Assembly: GCA_021780975.1 (NCBI GenBank)
Contig: JAJXXS010000069.1
Location: forward strand, 1 to 8,291
Direction: 5' to 3'
From: Pseudomonadota bacterium
GTDB taxonomy: Bacteria; Pseudomonadota; Gammaproteobacteria; Burkholderiales; Thiobacillaceae
Length of the DNA: 8,291 nucleotides
The notes under the pieces were generated by a model. That model searched no databases. It was not told where the DNA came from and saw only the letters and a program-made list of their open reading frames with translations. This document shows positions 1 to 7,072 of this stretch, in pieces (position 1 is the stretch's first letter; each line of letters starts with the position of its first letter). Both the position numbers and the translations under genes were made by a program.

Positions 1-831
1 GTGGCCCTGTATCATGGCAGCGCCGCCGATCAGACAATGCGCCCCGATGCTGGTGCTGCCGGCGATTCCCACACAGGCGGCAATGGCGGTATGGGCGCCG
101 ATCTTCACGTTGTGGCCGATCTGCACCTGATTGTCGAGCTTCACGCCGTCGCCGATCACCGTATCGTCGAGCGCACCGCGGTCTATGGTGGTGTTGGCGC
201 CCACTTCAACATCGTCGCCGATGACGACGCGACCAATCTGGGGGATTTTCACCCAGCGTCCGGCGTCGTTGGCGAGACCAAAGCCGTCCGCGCCGATGAC
301 ACTGCCGCCATGCAGGGTCACCCGGCTGCCGATCCGGCAACCGTGGTAAACCACCACGCCGGCATGGAGTTGGCAGTCTTCGCCGATGCTCACCCCTTTG
401 CCTATGACGCAATTGGGTCCGATGACGCTGCGCGCGCCGACGGTGGCGCCCTCTTCCACCACCGCGCCCGCGGCGATGCTGACATCCTCCCCTAGACTCG
501 CGCCGGGCGCCACCCAGGCCCGCTCATGCACCCCGGGCGCGGGGCGCGCGGGCGGATTCAGCAAGGTGCTCACGCGCGCAAAGTACAGGTAGGGATTGGG
601 CGTCAGTATGCGCGGCAATGCGCTGGCAGCGCGCGCCTCGGGCGGCAGGATGACGGCCCCGGCGCGGCTGCCCTGCAGGGCAGGGAGGTAGCGCGCCTGC
701 GCCACGAAGGCGATGTCATGCGGCCCGGCTCGCTCCAGCGGCGCGACCTGGCGGATGACGACGCCGCCATCGCCAGCCACTTCGCCGCCCAGCAGCTCCG
801 CCAAGCGGGCAAGGGTGAATTCGCCCGCCAT
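1..831 (-). CDS. lpxD: UDP-3-O-(3-hydroxyacyl)glucosamine N-acyltransferase LpxD, N-terminal 277 residues (3' end beyond window)
   Basis: LpxD transfers a 3-hydroxyacyl chain from acyl carrier protein to the 2-amino group of UDP-3-O-acylglucosamine, the third step of lipid A synthesis, in the cytoplasm. Reading the minus strand from ATG at 831 gives an open frame of 277 codons to the window edge. Residues 1-105 look like the uridine-binding N-terminal domain, with the typical NPYLYFARVS segment at 79-88. From about residue 107 there are left-handed beta-helix hexapeptide repeats (VIGPNCVIGKGVSIGED and similar). The family's catalytic histidine is visible as H240 in QVQIGHN (H239 in E. coli), and the conserved GADGFG lies at 180-185. 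Family members are about 340-350 residues, so some 65-75 C-terminal residues are missing because of the window edge, not a truncation. The start is 5 bases after the skp stop, with only a weak Shine-Dalgarno, suggesting coupling to skp. fabZ, lpxA and lpxB would be expected next. Confidence 0.96.
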   Translation of the reverse strand, partial: MAGEFTLARLAELLGGEVAGDGGVVIRQVAPLERAGPHDIAFVAQARYLPALQGSRAGAVILPPEARAASALPRILTPNPYLYFARVSTLLNPPARPAPGVHERAWVAPGASLGEDVSIAAGAVVEEGATVGARSVIGPNCVIGKGVSIGEDCQLHAGVVVYHGCRIGSRVTLHGGSVIGADGFGLANDAGRWVKIPQIGRVVIGDDVEVGANTTIDRGALDDTVIGDGVKLDNQVQIGHNVKIGAHTAIAACVGIAGSTSIGAHCLIGGAAMIQGH

Positions 832-836
832 GAAGC

Positions 837-1346
837 TCAGTTGCCCGCCACCGGTGCTCCGAGGGCCTTCAGCACCTGATTGGTAATGTCATCCTTGGGA
901 TTGACATACACCGCCTGCTCGACGATGAGGTCATACCTGCCCTGCTTGGCGATATTGAGGATGGCCTGGCGCGCCTTTTCCTGGATCAGTGAAAGTTCCT
1001 CGTTGCGCCGCAGATTGAGGTCCTCGCGAAACTCGCGGCTCTGGCGCTGCAGGTCGCGGTTGAGATTGGCGAGCGTCTGCTCCTTCGCACGCCGTTCGGC
1101 TTCCGGCATCGAGGCGCCGTTCTTGTCCAACTGGGACTGCAGATCCTGCGCCTGCTTGGCAAGTTTCTGCAATGCCAGTTCGCGCCCGGAGAATTCCTTT
1201 TCCAGCTTTTTTTGCGCCTGGATGGAAATGGGGGCTTCCTTGAGGATGCGCTCGGTGTTGACGAAACCGATCTTGGTATCGGCTGCCGCCGCACCGGCCA
1301 CGCTCAGGGCCACCGCTGCAAGCAGGCCCGTCAGCAAGGTTTTCAT
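837..1346 (-). CDS. skp: Periplasmic chaperone Skp/OmpH family
   Basis: Skp is a trimeric periplasmic chaperone that holds unfolded outer-membrane proteins between the Sec translocon and the BAM complex. The 169-residue product has a signal peptide at residues 1-22 (MK, hydrophobic core LLTGLLAAVALSVAG, then AAAA before DTKIGF). The mature start KIGFVNTERIL is typical of the OmpH family. Residues about 43-135 are charged, rich in K, E, Q and R, and predicted to form the coiled-coil tentacles. The C-terminal YDLIVEQAVYVNPKDDIT segment, which returns to the trimer core, is also characteristic. I chose ATG 1346 rather than the upstream in-frame ATG at 1358: it puts the signal peptide at the very N-terminus and has a GGAG Shine-Dalgarno six bases upstream, whereas 1358 has none. 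It sits 18 bases after bamA and 5 before lpxD, its usual place. Sequence conservation in Skp is low, so the call rests on architecture, motif and context together. Confidence 0.93.
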   Translation of the reverse strand: MKTLLTGLLAAVALSVAGAAAADTKIGFVNTERILKEAPISIQAQKKLEKEFSGRELALQKLAKQAQDLQSQLDKNGASMPEAERRAKEQTLANLNRDLQRQSREFREDLNLRRNEELSLIQEKARQAILNIAKQGRYDLIVEQAVYVNPKDDITNQVLKALGAPVAGN

Positions 1347-1352
1347 GTTCGA

Positions 1353-1356
1353 CTCC
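1353..1356 (-). promoter_or_regulatory. Shine-Dalgarno of skp
   Basis: Minus-strand GGAG ends six bases before ATG 1346. It overlaps the alternative in-frame ATG at 1358-1356, which itself has only TGATTTTGC upstream and no ribosome-binding motif. This site decides the skp start in favour of 1346. Confidence 0.7.
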
Positions 1357-1364
1357 ATGCAAAA

Positions 1365-3749
1365 TCAAAAGACCGTGCCCAGGGTGAACTGGAAGGTCTG
1401 CTTCAAATCGTCGGGGGCCGGGTTGATGGGCTTGGCAATGCTGAAGCGCAGCGGCCCCAGAGGAGAATTCCAGGATACCCCGATACCGGCCGAATAACGC
1501 AGGTTGCTTGCGGACAAGTGGCTGTAGCGTCCGAGGTAATCCCCGGGCCCAGCGATCTCGCCGGCATCGAAAAAGGTGGACAGGCGCACCGCATTGCTGT
1601 CGCGCATGCCCGGCACGGGGAAGAACAGCTCGATGTTGGCGATCAGGCTGGTGTTGCCGCCGAGCGCCTGGATGGTGCAATTGCTCTGTCCGGTAGGATT
1701 CGTCGAGCAATTGGTCGCGGGCGTCACCGTGGGATCGATCACCACGCCGGCCTTGGGTCCGATGGTGCCGCTCTGGTAGCCGCGCACCGAACTCACGCCG
1801 CCGGCAAAGAAATTCTTGAAGAACGGCAGCGGCTGGCCGCTGTAGCCGTTGCCATAGCCGATCTGGCCGTTGAGCATGAGGGTGAAATCCTTGCTCAGGG
1901 GAAAGAACTGCTGGCGCCGCAGCGACAGCGTGTAGTACTTGAGCGAACCCGGGGGAATGGTCGCCTCGCCGCCGACGCTGGTGAGGCTACCCCTCGTGGG
2001 GAAATAGAAGCTGTTGCGCGTGTCGCGCGCCCAGCCGGCGGACAAGCGCAGGCTGTTGGTGGTGGCGGACGTGCCGTTGCCGAATTCCTGCACGAACTGC
2101 TGGTATTGCGGAATGGCGCCGACCGCCGTGTCGACGCTGACGCTGTAGCGTTCCACGCCGAGGCCGAAATTGACGCTGTCGTTTTCGTTGATGGGCACGC
2201 CCACGCGCGTGTCCGCACCCAGCGTGGACGTGGTGTAGGGAATCACCCCGCTCAGGCTGGAGGTGTTGAGGTCGCGCAGGTACACGTCATAGCCGAGGCT
2301 CACGCCATTGGGCGTGAAGTACGGATTGGTGTAGGAAACCGAGTACGTCTTGTTGATGTTGCCGGTGCTTACCTGCAGGCCCAACTGGTTGCCGGTGCCG
2401 AAAACATTGGACTGCGAAATGGAGCCGGACAGGATGAGTCCCTCCGAGGAGGCGTAGCCGGCGCCGACGGTGATGCTGCCGGTGGCCTTTTCCTTCACGC
2501 CCACGTCCATGTCGACCTGATCGGTGGCGCCCGGCACGGCCGGCGTTTCGATGTTGACGTCATCGAAGAAGCCGAGCCGGTTGAGGCGCGTCTTCGAGAG
2601 GGATATCTCCTTGGAGTTGTACAGGCCGCCCTCCATCTGGCGCAGCTCGCGGCGGATGACCACGTCCTCGGTCTTGGTGTTGCCGGCGATGTTGATGCGC
2701 TTGACATAGACGCGCCGGCCCGGATCGACATACAGAGTGAAGGCCACGGTGTGCTTTGCCTTGTCGAGGTCCGGTACGGCATTCACGTTGGCGAAGGCAT
2801 AGCCGTCATTGCCCAGACGATCGCCGATGGCCTTGGTGATCTCGGTCAGCTTCTCGCGCGAGAAGATTTCGCCGGGCTTGACGGTGATGAGCTTTTCCAG
2901 CTCGGCCGCCGGCACGACGGTCTGCCCTGCCAGCTTGACGCTGCTCACGGTGTACTGGGGTCCTTCCGTGAGGTTGATGGTGATGAAGATGTCCTTCTTG
3001 TCCGGACTGATGGTGACCTGGGTCGAATCGATGGCGAATTCGACGTAACCATGATCCAGATAGTAGGAGCGCAGCTTCTCCAGGTCGCCCGCCAGCTTGG
3101 TCCTGGAATACTGGTCGTCCTTGGTGAACCATGACAGCCAGTTGGGCGTCTTGAGGGTGAAGAGATCGAGCAGCTTCTTTTCCTTGTAGGCGTGGTTGCC
3201 GACGATGTTGATCTGTCTGATCTTCGCCGTGGGGCCTTCCACCACGCTGAAGTTGATGCCCACGCGGTTGCGCTCCAGGGGCGTGACCGTGGTGGTGACC
3301 TGCACGGCATACTTGCCGCGGTCATAGTACTGGCGCTTGATTTCCTGCTCGGCCTTTTCCAGCAGCCCGCGGTCGAGTATGCGGCCCTCGGCCAGGCCGA
3401 TCTGCTTCAATCCCTTCTGCAGATCCTTTTCGGAAAATTCCTTGATGCCGTTGAGGGTGATGCTGGCAATGGCGGGGCGTTCCACCACCTTGACGATCAG
3501 CACATCCCCCTGGCGCTCCAGAGTGACGTTCCTGAAGAACCCCGTGGCGTACAGGGACTGGATGGACTGCTCGGCATTGCGATCATCCAGCGTCTGACCC
3601 ACCTTCACCGGCAGGTAGCTGAACACGGTGCCGATGTCCGTCCGCTGGATGCCCTCGACGCGGATGTCCTTCACCACAAAAGGCTCCATCGCATGGGCCG
3701 TACCCGCCAGCAGCGCGCCGATCAAGGCCGCGCAGATGCGCTTTTTCAT
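1365..3749 (-). CDS. bamA: Outer membrane protein assembly factor BamA (Omp85)
   Basis: BamA is the essential core of the BAM complex that folds and inserts beta-barrel proteins into the outer membrane. The 794-residue product is close to the E. coli length of 810. Residues 1-20 form a signal peptide ending AHA before MEPFVVKDIRVEG. Five POTRA domains follow, at roughly 24-91, 92-172, 175-262, 265-343 and 346-420; POTRA1 opens with VKDIRVEGIQR. The 16-strand barrel fills about 425-794. Loop 6 carries VRGY at 655-658 followed by QSGTIGPK, the Omp85 signature, and a Cys pair at 681 and 691 with the same spacing as the disulfide pair in E. coli BamA loop 6. The protein ends in TLGTVF, a C-terminal phenylalanine beta-signal. 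The start is 7 bases after the rseP stop with no evident Shine-Dalgarno, only A-rich sequence, so reinitiation after rseP is plausible. It is followed by skp, the normal partner gene. Confidence 0.98.
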   Translation of the reverse strand: MKKRICAALIGALLAGTAHAMEPFVVKDIRVEGIQRTDIGTVFSYLPVKVGQTLDDRNAEQSIQSLYATGFFRNVTLERQGDVLIVKVVERPAIASITLNGIKEFSEKDLQKGLKQIGLAEGRILDRGLLEKAEQEIKRQYYDRGKYAVQVTTTVTPLERNRVGINFSVVEGPTAKIRQINIVGNHAYKEKKLLDLFTLKTPNWLSWFTKDDQYSRTKLAGDLEKLRSYYLDHGYVEFAIDSTQVTISPDKKDIFITINLTEGPQYTVSSVKLAGQTVVPAAELEKLITVKPGEIFSREKLTEITKAIGDRLGNDGYAFANVNAVPDLDKAKHTVAFTLYVDPGRRVYVKRINIAGNTKTEDVVIRRELRQMEGGLYNSKEISLSKTRLNRLGFFDDVNIETPAVPGATDQVDMDVGVKEKATGSITVGAGYASSEGLILSGSISQSNVFGTGNQLGLQVSTGNINKTYSVSYTNPYFTPNGVSLGYDVYLRDLNTSSLSGVIPYTTSTLGADTRVGVPINENDSVNFGLGVERYSVSVDTAVGAIPQYQQFVQEFGNGTSATTNSLRLSAGWARDTRNSFYFPTRGSLTSVGGEATIPPGSLKYYTLSLRRQQFFPLSKDFTLMLNGQIGYGNGYSGQPLPFFKNFFAGGVSSVRGYQSGTIGPKAGVVIDPTVTPATNCSTNPTGQSNCTIQALGGNTSLIANIELFFPVPGMRDSNAVRLSTFFDAGEIAGPGDYLGRYSHLSASNLRYSAGIGVSWNSPLGPLRFSIAKPINPAPDDLKQTFQFTLGTVF

Positions 3750-3756
3750 GAGTTTT

Positions 3757-5106
3757 TTAGCCGGAAAGAATTCGTTGGAAATCGTTGTAGAGGGCGATGG
3801 TCACCAGCACCATGAGGATGCCCATGCCAATGCGGGTGGCAATTTCCATCGCCTGCTCGGAAACAGGCCTACCCCGCACCGACTCGAAAATATAATACAT
3901 GAGGTGTCCGCCATCCAGTAAGGGAATGGGCAGCAGATTGAGCACCCCGAGACTGATGCTGACGATGGACAGGAACGCCAGGTATGGCAGCCACCCCATC
4001 TCCGCGGACTGCCCCGCATAATCGGCAATCGTCAACGGCCCGGAAAGGTTTCTCCACGACACCTGCCCGACCACCATGCGGCCGAGCATTTCCAGGCTGA
4101 AGACGCTCATGTCCCAGGTCTTGGCAGCGGCATGTCCGAGGGCGTCCAGCGGCCCGTAGCGCAACTCGGTGCGCAGCGGAGCAAACAACCCGGCAGGCAC
4201 CTGAGGGGCGGCACCGATGCGTCCCAAGGTGCGTCCACCCTGGGTGATGCTTTCGGGCGTGAGGGTGATGAGGGCAGTGCCCTGCGGCTGGGCAATCAGC
4301 AATTGCACCGCCCTTCCCGGGCTGGCCTGCACGGCTTGCACCAATTGCTGCCAATCCCCCACCGCGGCGCCGTTCACGGCTGCCACCCGATCGCCCGCTT
4401 CCAGTCCGGCACGCTGGGCGGGCGATCCGGGCATCACCCGGCCGATGACCGGGGGCAGGCTCGGCTCGTACAGCCGCAAGCCCAGGGTGGCCAGGATGTC
4501 GCTGCCCGGATCGATGGGGGCCACGCCACGCGTCGACAGGCGCGTCACCTGTCCGTCCGCAAGCGTGAGGCGCACCGCCTTGGCACCCACGGCATGCGCC
4601 AGCAGCGCCATGCGCAGATCCTGGAAGGAATCGATGCGGTCGTCACCCACCTGGGCGATCTGGTCGCCACGCACGAGCCCCGCGAGCGCCGCCGCGGAAC
4701 CTGGCGGCGGGGTGTCGATGACGGGCTTGAGGGCGGGGATGCCGTGGAGGAACATCACCCAGTAGAGCAGCACGGCAAGCAGGAAATTCGCCAGCGGCCC
4801 GGCCGCGACGATGAAGAAACGTCTCCCCACGCTGGCGCGATTGAAAGCACGATCTGCCTGCGCAGGGTCCACCGCGCCTTCGCGCTCATCGAGCATTTTC
4901 ACGTAGCCGCCCAATGGGATCGCGCTCAGCACCCATTCGGTTCCGTCGGCGGCGACTCGGCGCAGGAGTGGGCGGCCGAAGCCAACCGAAAAGCGCAGGA
5001 CCCTCACCCCGGCCAGGCGCGCTGCCAGGTAGTGCCCCAGTTCGTGAAACACCACCAGCACCGCCAAAGCCAGGAGGAAGGCGAATAGCGTCACGATCCC
5101 GCTCAT
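3757..5106 (-). CDS. rseP: RIP metalloprotease RseP (site-2 protease)
   Basis: RseP is a zinc-dependent inner-membrane protease. It cleaves the transmembrane segment of anti-sigma factor RseA, releasing sigma-E, and also trims remnant signal peptides. The 449-residue product matches the family length (E. coli 450). The zinc motif HELGH lies at residues 21-25 inside the first membrane helix, and the third zinc ligand is D398 in NLLPIPLLDGG (390-400). Two PDZ domains are visible at about 128-195 (PPPGSAAALAGLVRGDQI) and 215-285 (VMPGSPAQRAGLEAGDRV). Further membrane helices lie near 97-120, 375-395 and 425-445, giving the usual four-helix layout. ATG 5106 overlaps the dxr stop as ATGA, and the product begins directly with the first helix, as in homologues. 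The gene precedes bamA, the usual arrangement. Whether this organism has an RseA substrate cannot be told from the window. Confidence 0.97.
   Translation of the reverse strand: MSGIVTLFAFLLALAVLVVFHELGHYLAARLAGVRVLRFSVGFGRPLLRRVAADGTEWVLSAIPLGGYVKMLDEREGAVDPAQADRAFNRASVGRRFFIVAAGPLANFLLAVLLYWVMFLHGIPALKPVIDTPPPGSAAALAGLVRGDQIAQVGDDRIDSFQDLRMALLAHAVGAKAVRLTLADGQVTRLSTRGVAPIDPGSDILATLGLRLYEPSLPPVIGRVMPGSPAQRAGLEAGDRVAAVNGAAVGDWQQLVQAVQASPGRAVQLLIAQPQGTALITLTPESITQGGRTLGRIGAAPQVPAGLFAPLRTELRYGPLDALGHAAAKTWDMSVFSLEMLGRMVVGQVSWRNLSGPLTIADYAGQSAEMGWLPYLAFLSIVSISLGVLNLLPIPLLDGGHLMYYIFESVRGRPVSEQAMEIATRIGMGILMVLVTIALYNDFQRILSG
5103..5106 (-). promoter_or_regulatory. dxr-rseP ATGA stop/start overlap
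   Basis: The minus strand reads ATGA: the ATG of rseP shares bases with the TGA of dxr. With only a weak AGG about ten bases upstream, rseP translation is probably coupled to dxr. The overlap is seen directly; the coupling is inferred. Confidence 0.75.
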
Positions 5107-6290
5107 CGTGCGAGCCTGTCCAGAAATTCCCGCGCCGCGGCGCGCGCCGCGCGGTCGGCGTCGAGGAGTTCCTCCAGGCTGGCCGCGCCGAGCTGCGCCA
5201 CGCGATCGAGAACGGTTTCTATCGTCGCCGCGATGTCGCCGAAGCCGCAGCGTCTTGCCAGAAATGCATCGACCGCCTCTTCATTGGCGGCATTGAGCAC
5301 CGCCGCCGCCGCTCCCCCGCTCTCCAGCGCACGATAGGCCAGGCGCAGACAGGGAAAGCGCTCGAGGTCGGGCGCTTCGAAGCTCAAACCCTGCCTGAAC
5401 AGATCCAGCCCGTCGACCCCGGCGGCAATGCGCTCGGGGAAGCCTAGGGCGTAGGCGATGGGCGTGCGCATGTCCGGCGTGCCCAACTGCGCCAGCACCG
5501 ACCCGTCGCGGTATTCCACCAGCGAATGCACCACACTCTGCGGGTGCACCAGCACGCGAATCTGATCCGCACGGGCATTGAACAGCCAGTGCGCCTCGAT
5601 GACTTCGAGGCCCTTGTTCATCATGGTGGCGGAATCGACCGAGATCTTGCGCCCCATCACCCAGTTGGGATGGGCGCAGGCCTGCTCCGGCGTCGCGCGC
5701 GCCATAGTCTCCTTGGCGGCGGTGCGAAACGGCCCGCCCGAAGCGGTAAGCCACAGGCTGCGCACGCCCACGGCCGCAAGGTCGCCGGCGAAGTCGCGCG
5801 GCAAGGCCTGGAATATGGCGTTATGCTCGGAATCGACCGGCAGGAGGGTGGCACCGCCGCGATGCACCGCCTCCATGAAGATGCTGCCCGCCACCACCAG
5901 GGTCTCCTTGTTGGCGAGCAGGATGCGTTTCCCGGCGTGCGCTGCGGCAAGCGCGGATGGCAGGCCCGCCGCGCCGACGATGGCTGCGACGACGGTGTCG
6001 ACCTCCGGATGGCTGGCCACCTCGACGAGGGCGCGAGGCCCTGCCAGGACCTCGGTCGCCAGCCCGGCCTCCTCCACGCGGCCGCGCAGAGCGCGCGCTG
6101 CCGCCTCGTCCACCATCACGGCATAGCGCGGTCGAAACGCGCGACACTGCTCGAAAAGCTTGTCAACGTTGCGCGCTGCGCTGAGGGCGTAGACGGAAAA
6201 GCGCGCCGGATGGCGCGCCAGGACATCCAGGGTATTGACGCCGATGCTGCCGGTGGCGCCCAACACGCTGACGGTTTGCGGCGCATTCAT
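5103..6290 (-). CDS. dxr: 1-deoxy-D-xylulose 5-phosphate reductoisomerase
   Basis: Dxr (IspC) converts 1-deoxy-D-xylulose 5-phosphate to 2-C-methyl-D-erythritol 4-phosphate with NADPH. This is the committed step of the MEP isoprenoid pathway, in the cytoplasm. From ATG 6290 the product has 395 residues (E. coli 398). The NADPH-binding loop GATGSIG is at 11-17, and LLANKET at 124-130 is conserved. The metal ligands are D153 and E155 in PVDSEHN and E232 in GLEVIEAHW. Substrate-binding segments TASGGPF (182-188), HPNW (207-210) and KISVDSATMMNKG (215-227) are intact. The reading frame extends six codons further, to ATG 6308, but 6290 is preferred: it gives an ATGA overlap with the cdsA stop, places the Rossmann strand at the usual distance from the N-terminus, and has GAAG five bases upstream. 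The product supplies isoprenoids for UppS, encoded two genes upstream. Confidence 0.97.
   Translation of the reverse strand: MNAPQTVSVLGATGSIGVNTLDVLARHPARFSVYALSAARNVDKLFEQCRAFRPRYAVMVDEAAARALRGRVEEAGLATEVLAGPRALVEVASHPEVDTVVAAIVGAAGLPSALAAAHAGKRILLANKETLVVAGSIFMEAVHRGGATLLPVDSEHNAIFQALPRDFAGDLAAVGVRSLWLTASGGPFRTAAKETMARATPEQACAHPNWVMGRKISVDSATMMNKGLEVIEAHWLFNARADQIRVLVHPQSVVHSLVEYRDGSVLAQLGTPDMRTPIAYALGFPERIAAGVDGLDLFRQGLSFEAPDLERFPCLRLAYRALESGGAAAAVLNAANEEAVDAFLARRCGFGDIAATIETVLDRVAQLGAASLEELLDADRAARAAAREFLDRLAR
6287..6290 (-). promoter_or_regulatory. cdsA-dxr ATGA stop/start overlap
   Basis: The minus strand reads ATGA, joining the TGA of cdsA to the preferred ATG of dxr. It supports start 6290 over 6308 and suggests translational coupling. 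Purine-rich GGGGAA and GAAG lie 5-15 bases upstream within the end of cdsA. Confidence 0.7.
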
Positions 6291-7072
6291 GCGAGCTTCA
6301 TTCCCCATACCACGAGGGCCGCCAGCGGCAGGGCCGCGGTCAGGGCATCTACCCGATCCAGCACGCCGCCATGGCCTGGCAGCAGGTGGCCGCTGTCCTT
6401 GAGACCAGCCTGACGCTTCATCCAGGATTCGAACAAATCGCCCAGGATCGCAAAATACATGAGGGCAAGCAGCAAAAGAGCCAAAGCGGCCATGCTGACA
6501 TGGACTGCGTAGTGCGACAAGGCCGCGCTATAGATGACCAGTGCCAGCGCCGCTCCCGCCACGCCCTCCCAGGTCTTGCCGGGACTGACATGGGGAGCGA
6601 GCTTGCGGCGCCCGAAGGCGCGCCCGCTGTAGTAGGCCGCGCTGTCGGCGATCCACACCGCCGCCATGATGGCCAGGAGCACGCCAGGACCGTGTGCGCG
6701 CAGGTCTATGAGCGCAATCCAGGTGGGCAGCAGCACGACCGCACCCACCAGGGCGCGCACCCACCCTGCCCCGCGCGGCCAGCCCCGGTAGAGCCACCAG
6801 GGCGCGACCAATATCCAGAAACCGGCCGCCAGGGCCAGCAAGGCGTGGCCGAGCGCGGCCGCACCGGCGAGATAAATCGCCAAGGCCAGCGCCGTCAGCA
6901 GCGCGGCGTAGAGCCAGCTCGCCGGACGCGGAAAATCCGCCAGGCGCCCCCATTCGCGCGCCCCCAGGAGCAGAATCAGGCCCGCCAGCGCCGCCCAGAG
7001 AGCGGGGGGCGCCCACAGCAGTGCGGGAAAGAACAGCGCCAGTAATAGAACCGCCGTGGCGATGCGGATCAT
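6287..7072 (-). CDS. cdsA: Phosphatidate cytidylyltransferase (CDP-diacylglycerol synthase)
   Basis: CdsA joins phosphatidic acid and CTP to give CDP-diacylglycerol, the precursor of all major phospholipids, in the inner membrane. The 261-residue product is strongly hydrophobic with about seven or eight membrane segments, starting at MIRIATAVLLLALFFPALLW. The family signature lies at residues 216-242: it runs from S216 through KR (219-220), K225-D226 and the PGHGG motif (232-236) to D239-R-V-D242, and contains the conserved metal-binding aspartates. Upstream, WIADSAAYYSGRAFG and SPGKTWEG match the conserved cytoplasmic region. The protein is somewhat shorter than E. coli CdsA (285) but within the family range and looks complete. 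ATG 7072 overlaps the uppS stop as ATGA, with no strong Shine-Dalgarno. The uppS-cdsA pairing is widespread in bacteria. Confidence 0.97.
   Translation of the reverse strand: MIRIATAVLLLALFFPALLWAPPALWAALAGLILLLGAREWGRLADFPRPASWLYAALLTALALAIYLAGAAALGHALLALAAGFWILVAPWWLYRGWPRGAGWVRALVGAVVLLPTWIALIDLRAHGPGVLLAIMAAVWIADSAAYYSGRAFGRRKLAPHVSPGKTWEGVAGAALALVIYSAALSHYAVHVSMAALALLLLALMYFAILGDLFESWMKRQAGLKDSGHLLPGHGGVLDRVDALTAALPLAALVVWGMKLA
7069..7072 (-). promoter_or_regulatory. uppS-cdsA ATGA stop/start overlap
   Basis: The minus strand reads ATGA, joining the uppS TGA to the cdsA ATG. No Shine-Dalgarno of normal strength precedes it (GTTCCGCAGCA), so cdsA translation likely depends on ribosomes finishing uppS. 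The overlap is seen; the dependence is inferred. Confidence 0.75.

Noticed and set aside
1..495. A plus-strand open frame reaching the left edge with repeated D, A, H and V
   Set aside because: The apparent repeats mirror the hexapeptide repeats of lpxD on the opposite strand.
668..683. A perfect 16-base palindrome, CTGCCCTGCAGGGCAG
   Set aside because: It lies in the middle of lpxD, encodes the ordinary stretch LPALQGS, has no loop or T-tract for a terminator, and occurs once. It is probably a coding coincidence in GC-rich DNA.
1212..3134. A 640-codon open frame on the plus strand
   Set aside because: It lies wholly antisense to bamA and skp, whose products are clearly recognised. The translated sequence is rich in G, A, H, D and R with no recognisable domain, typical of a mirror frame in high-GC codon use.
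4132..5088. A 318-codon plus-strand open frame, and a similar one at 5526-6413
   Set aside because: Both are antisense to rseP and dxr, have low-complexity composition, and have no ribosome-binding or domain support.
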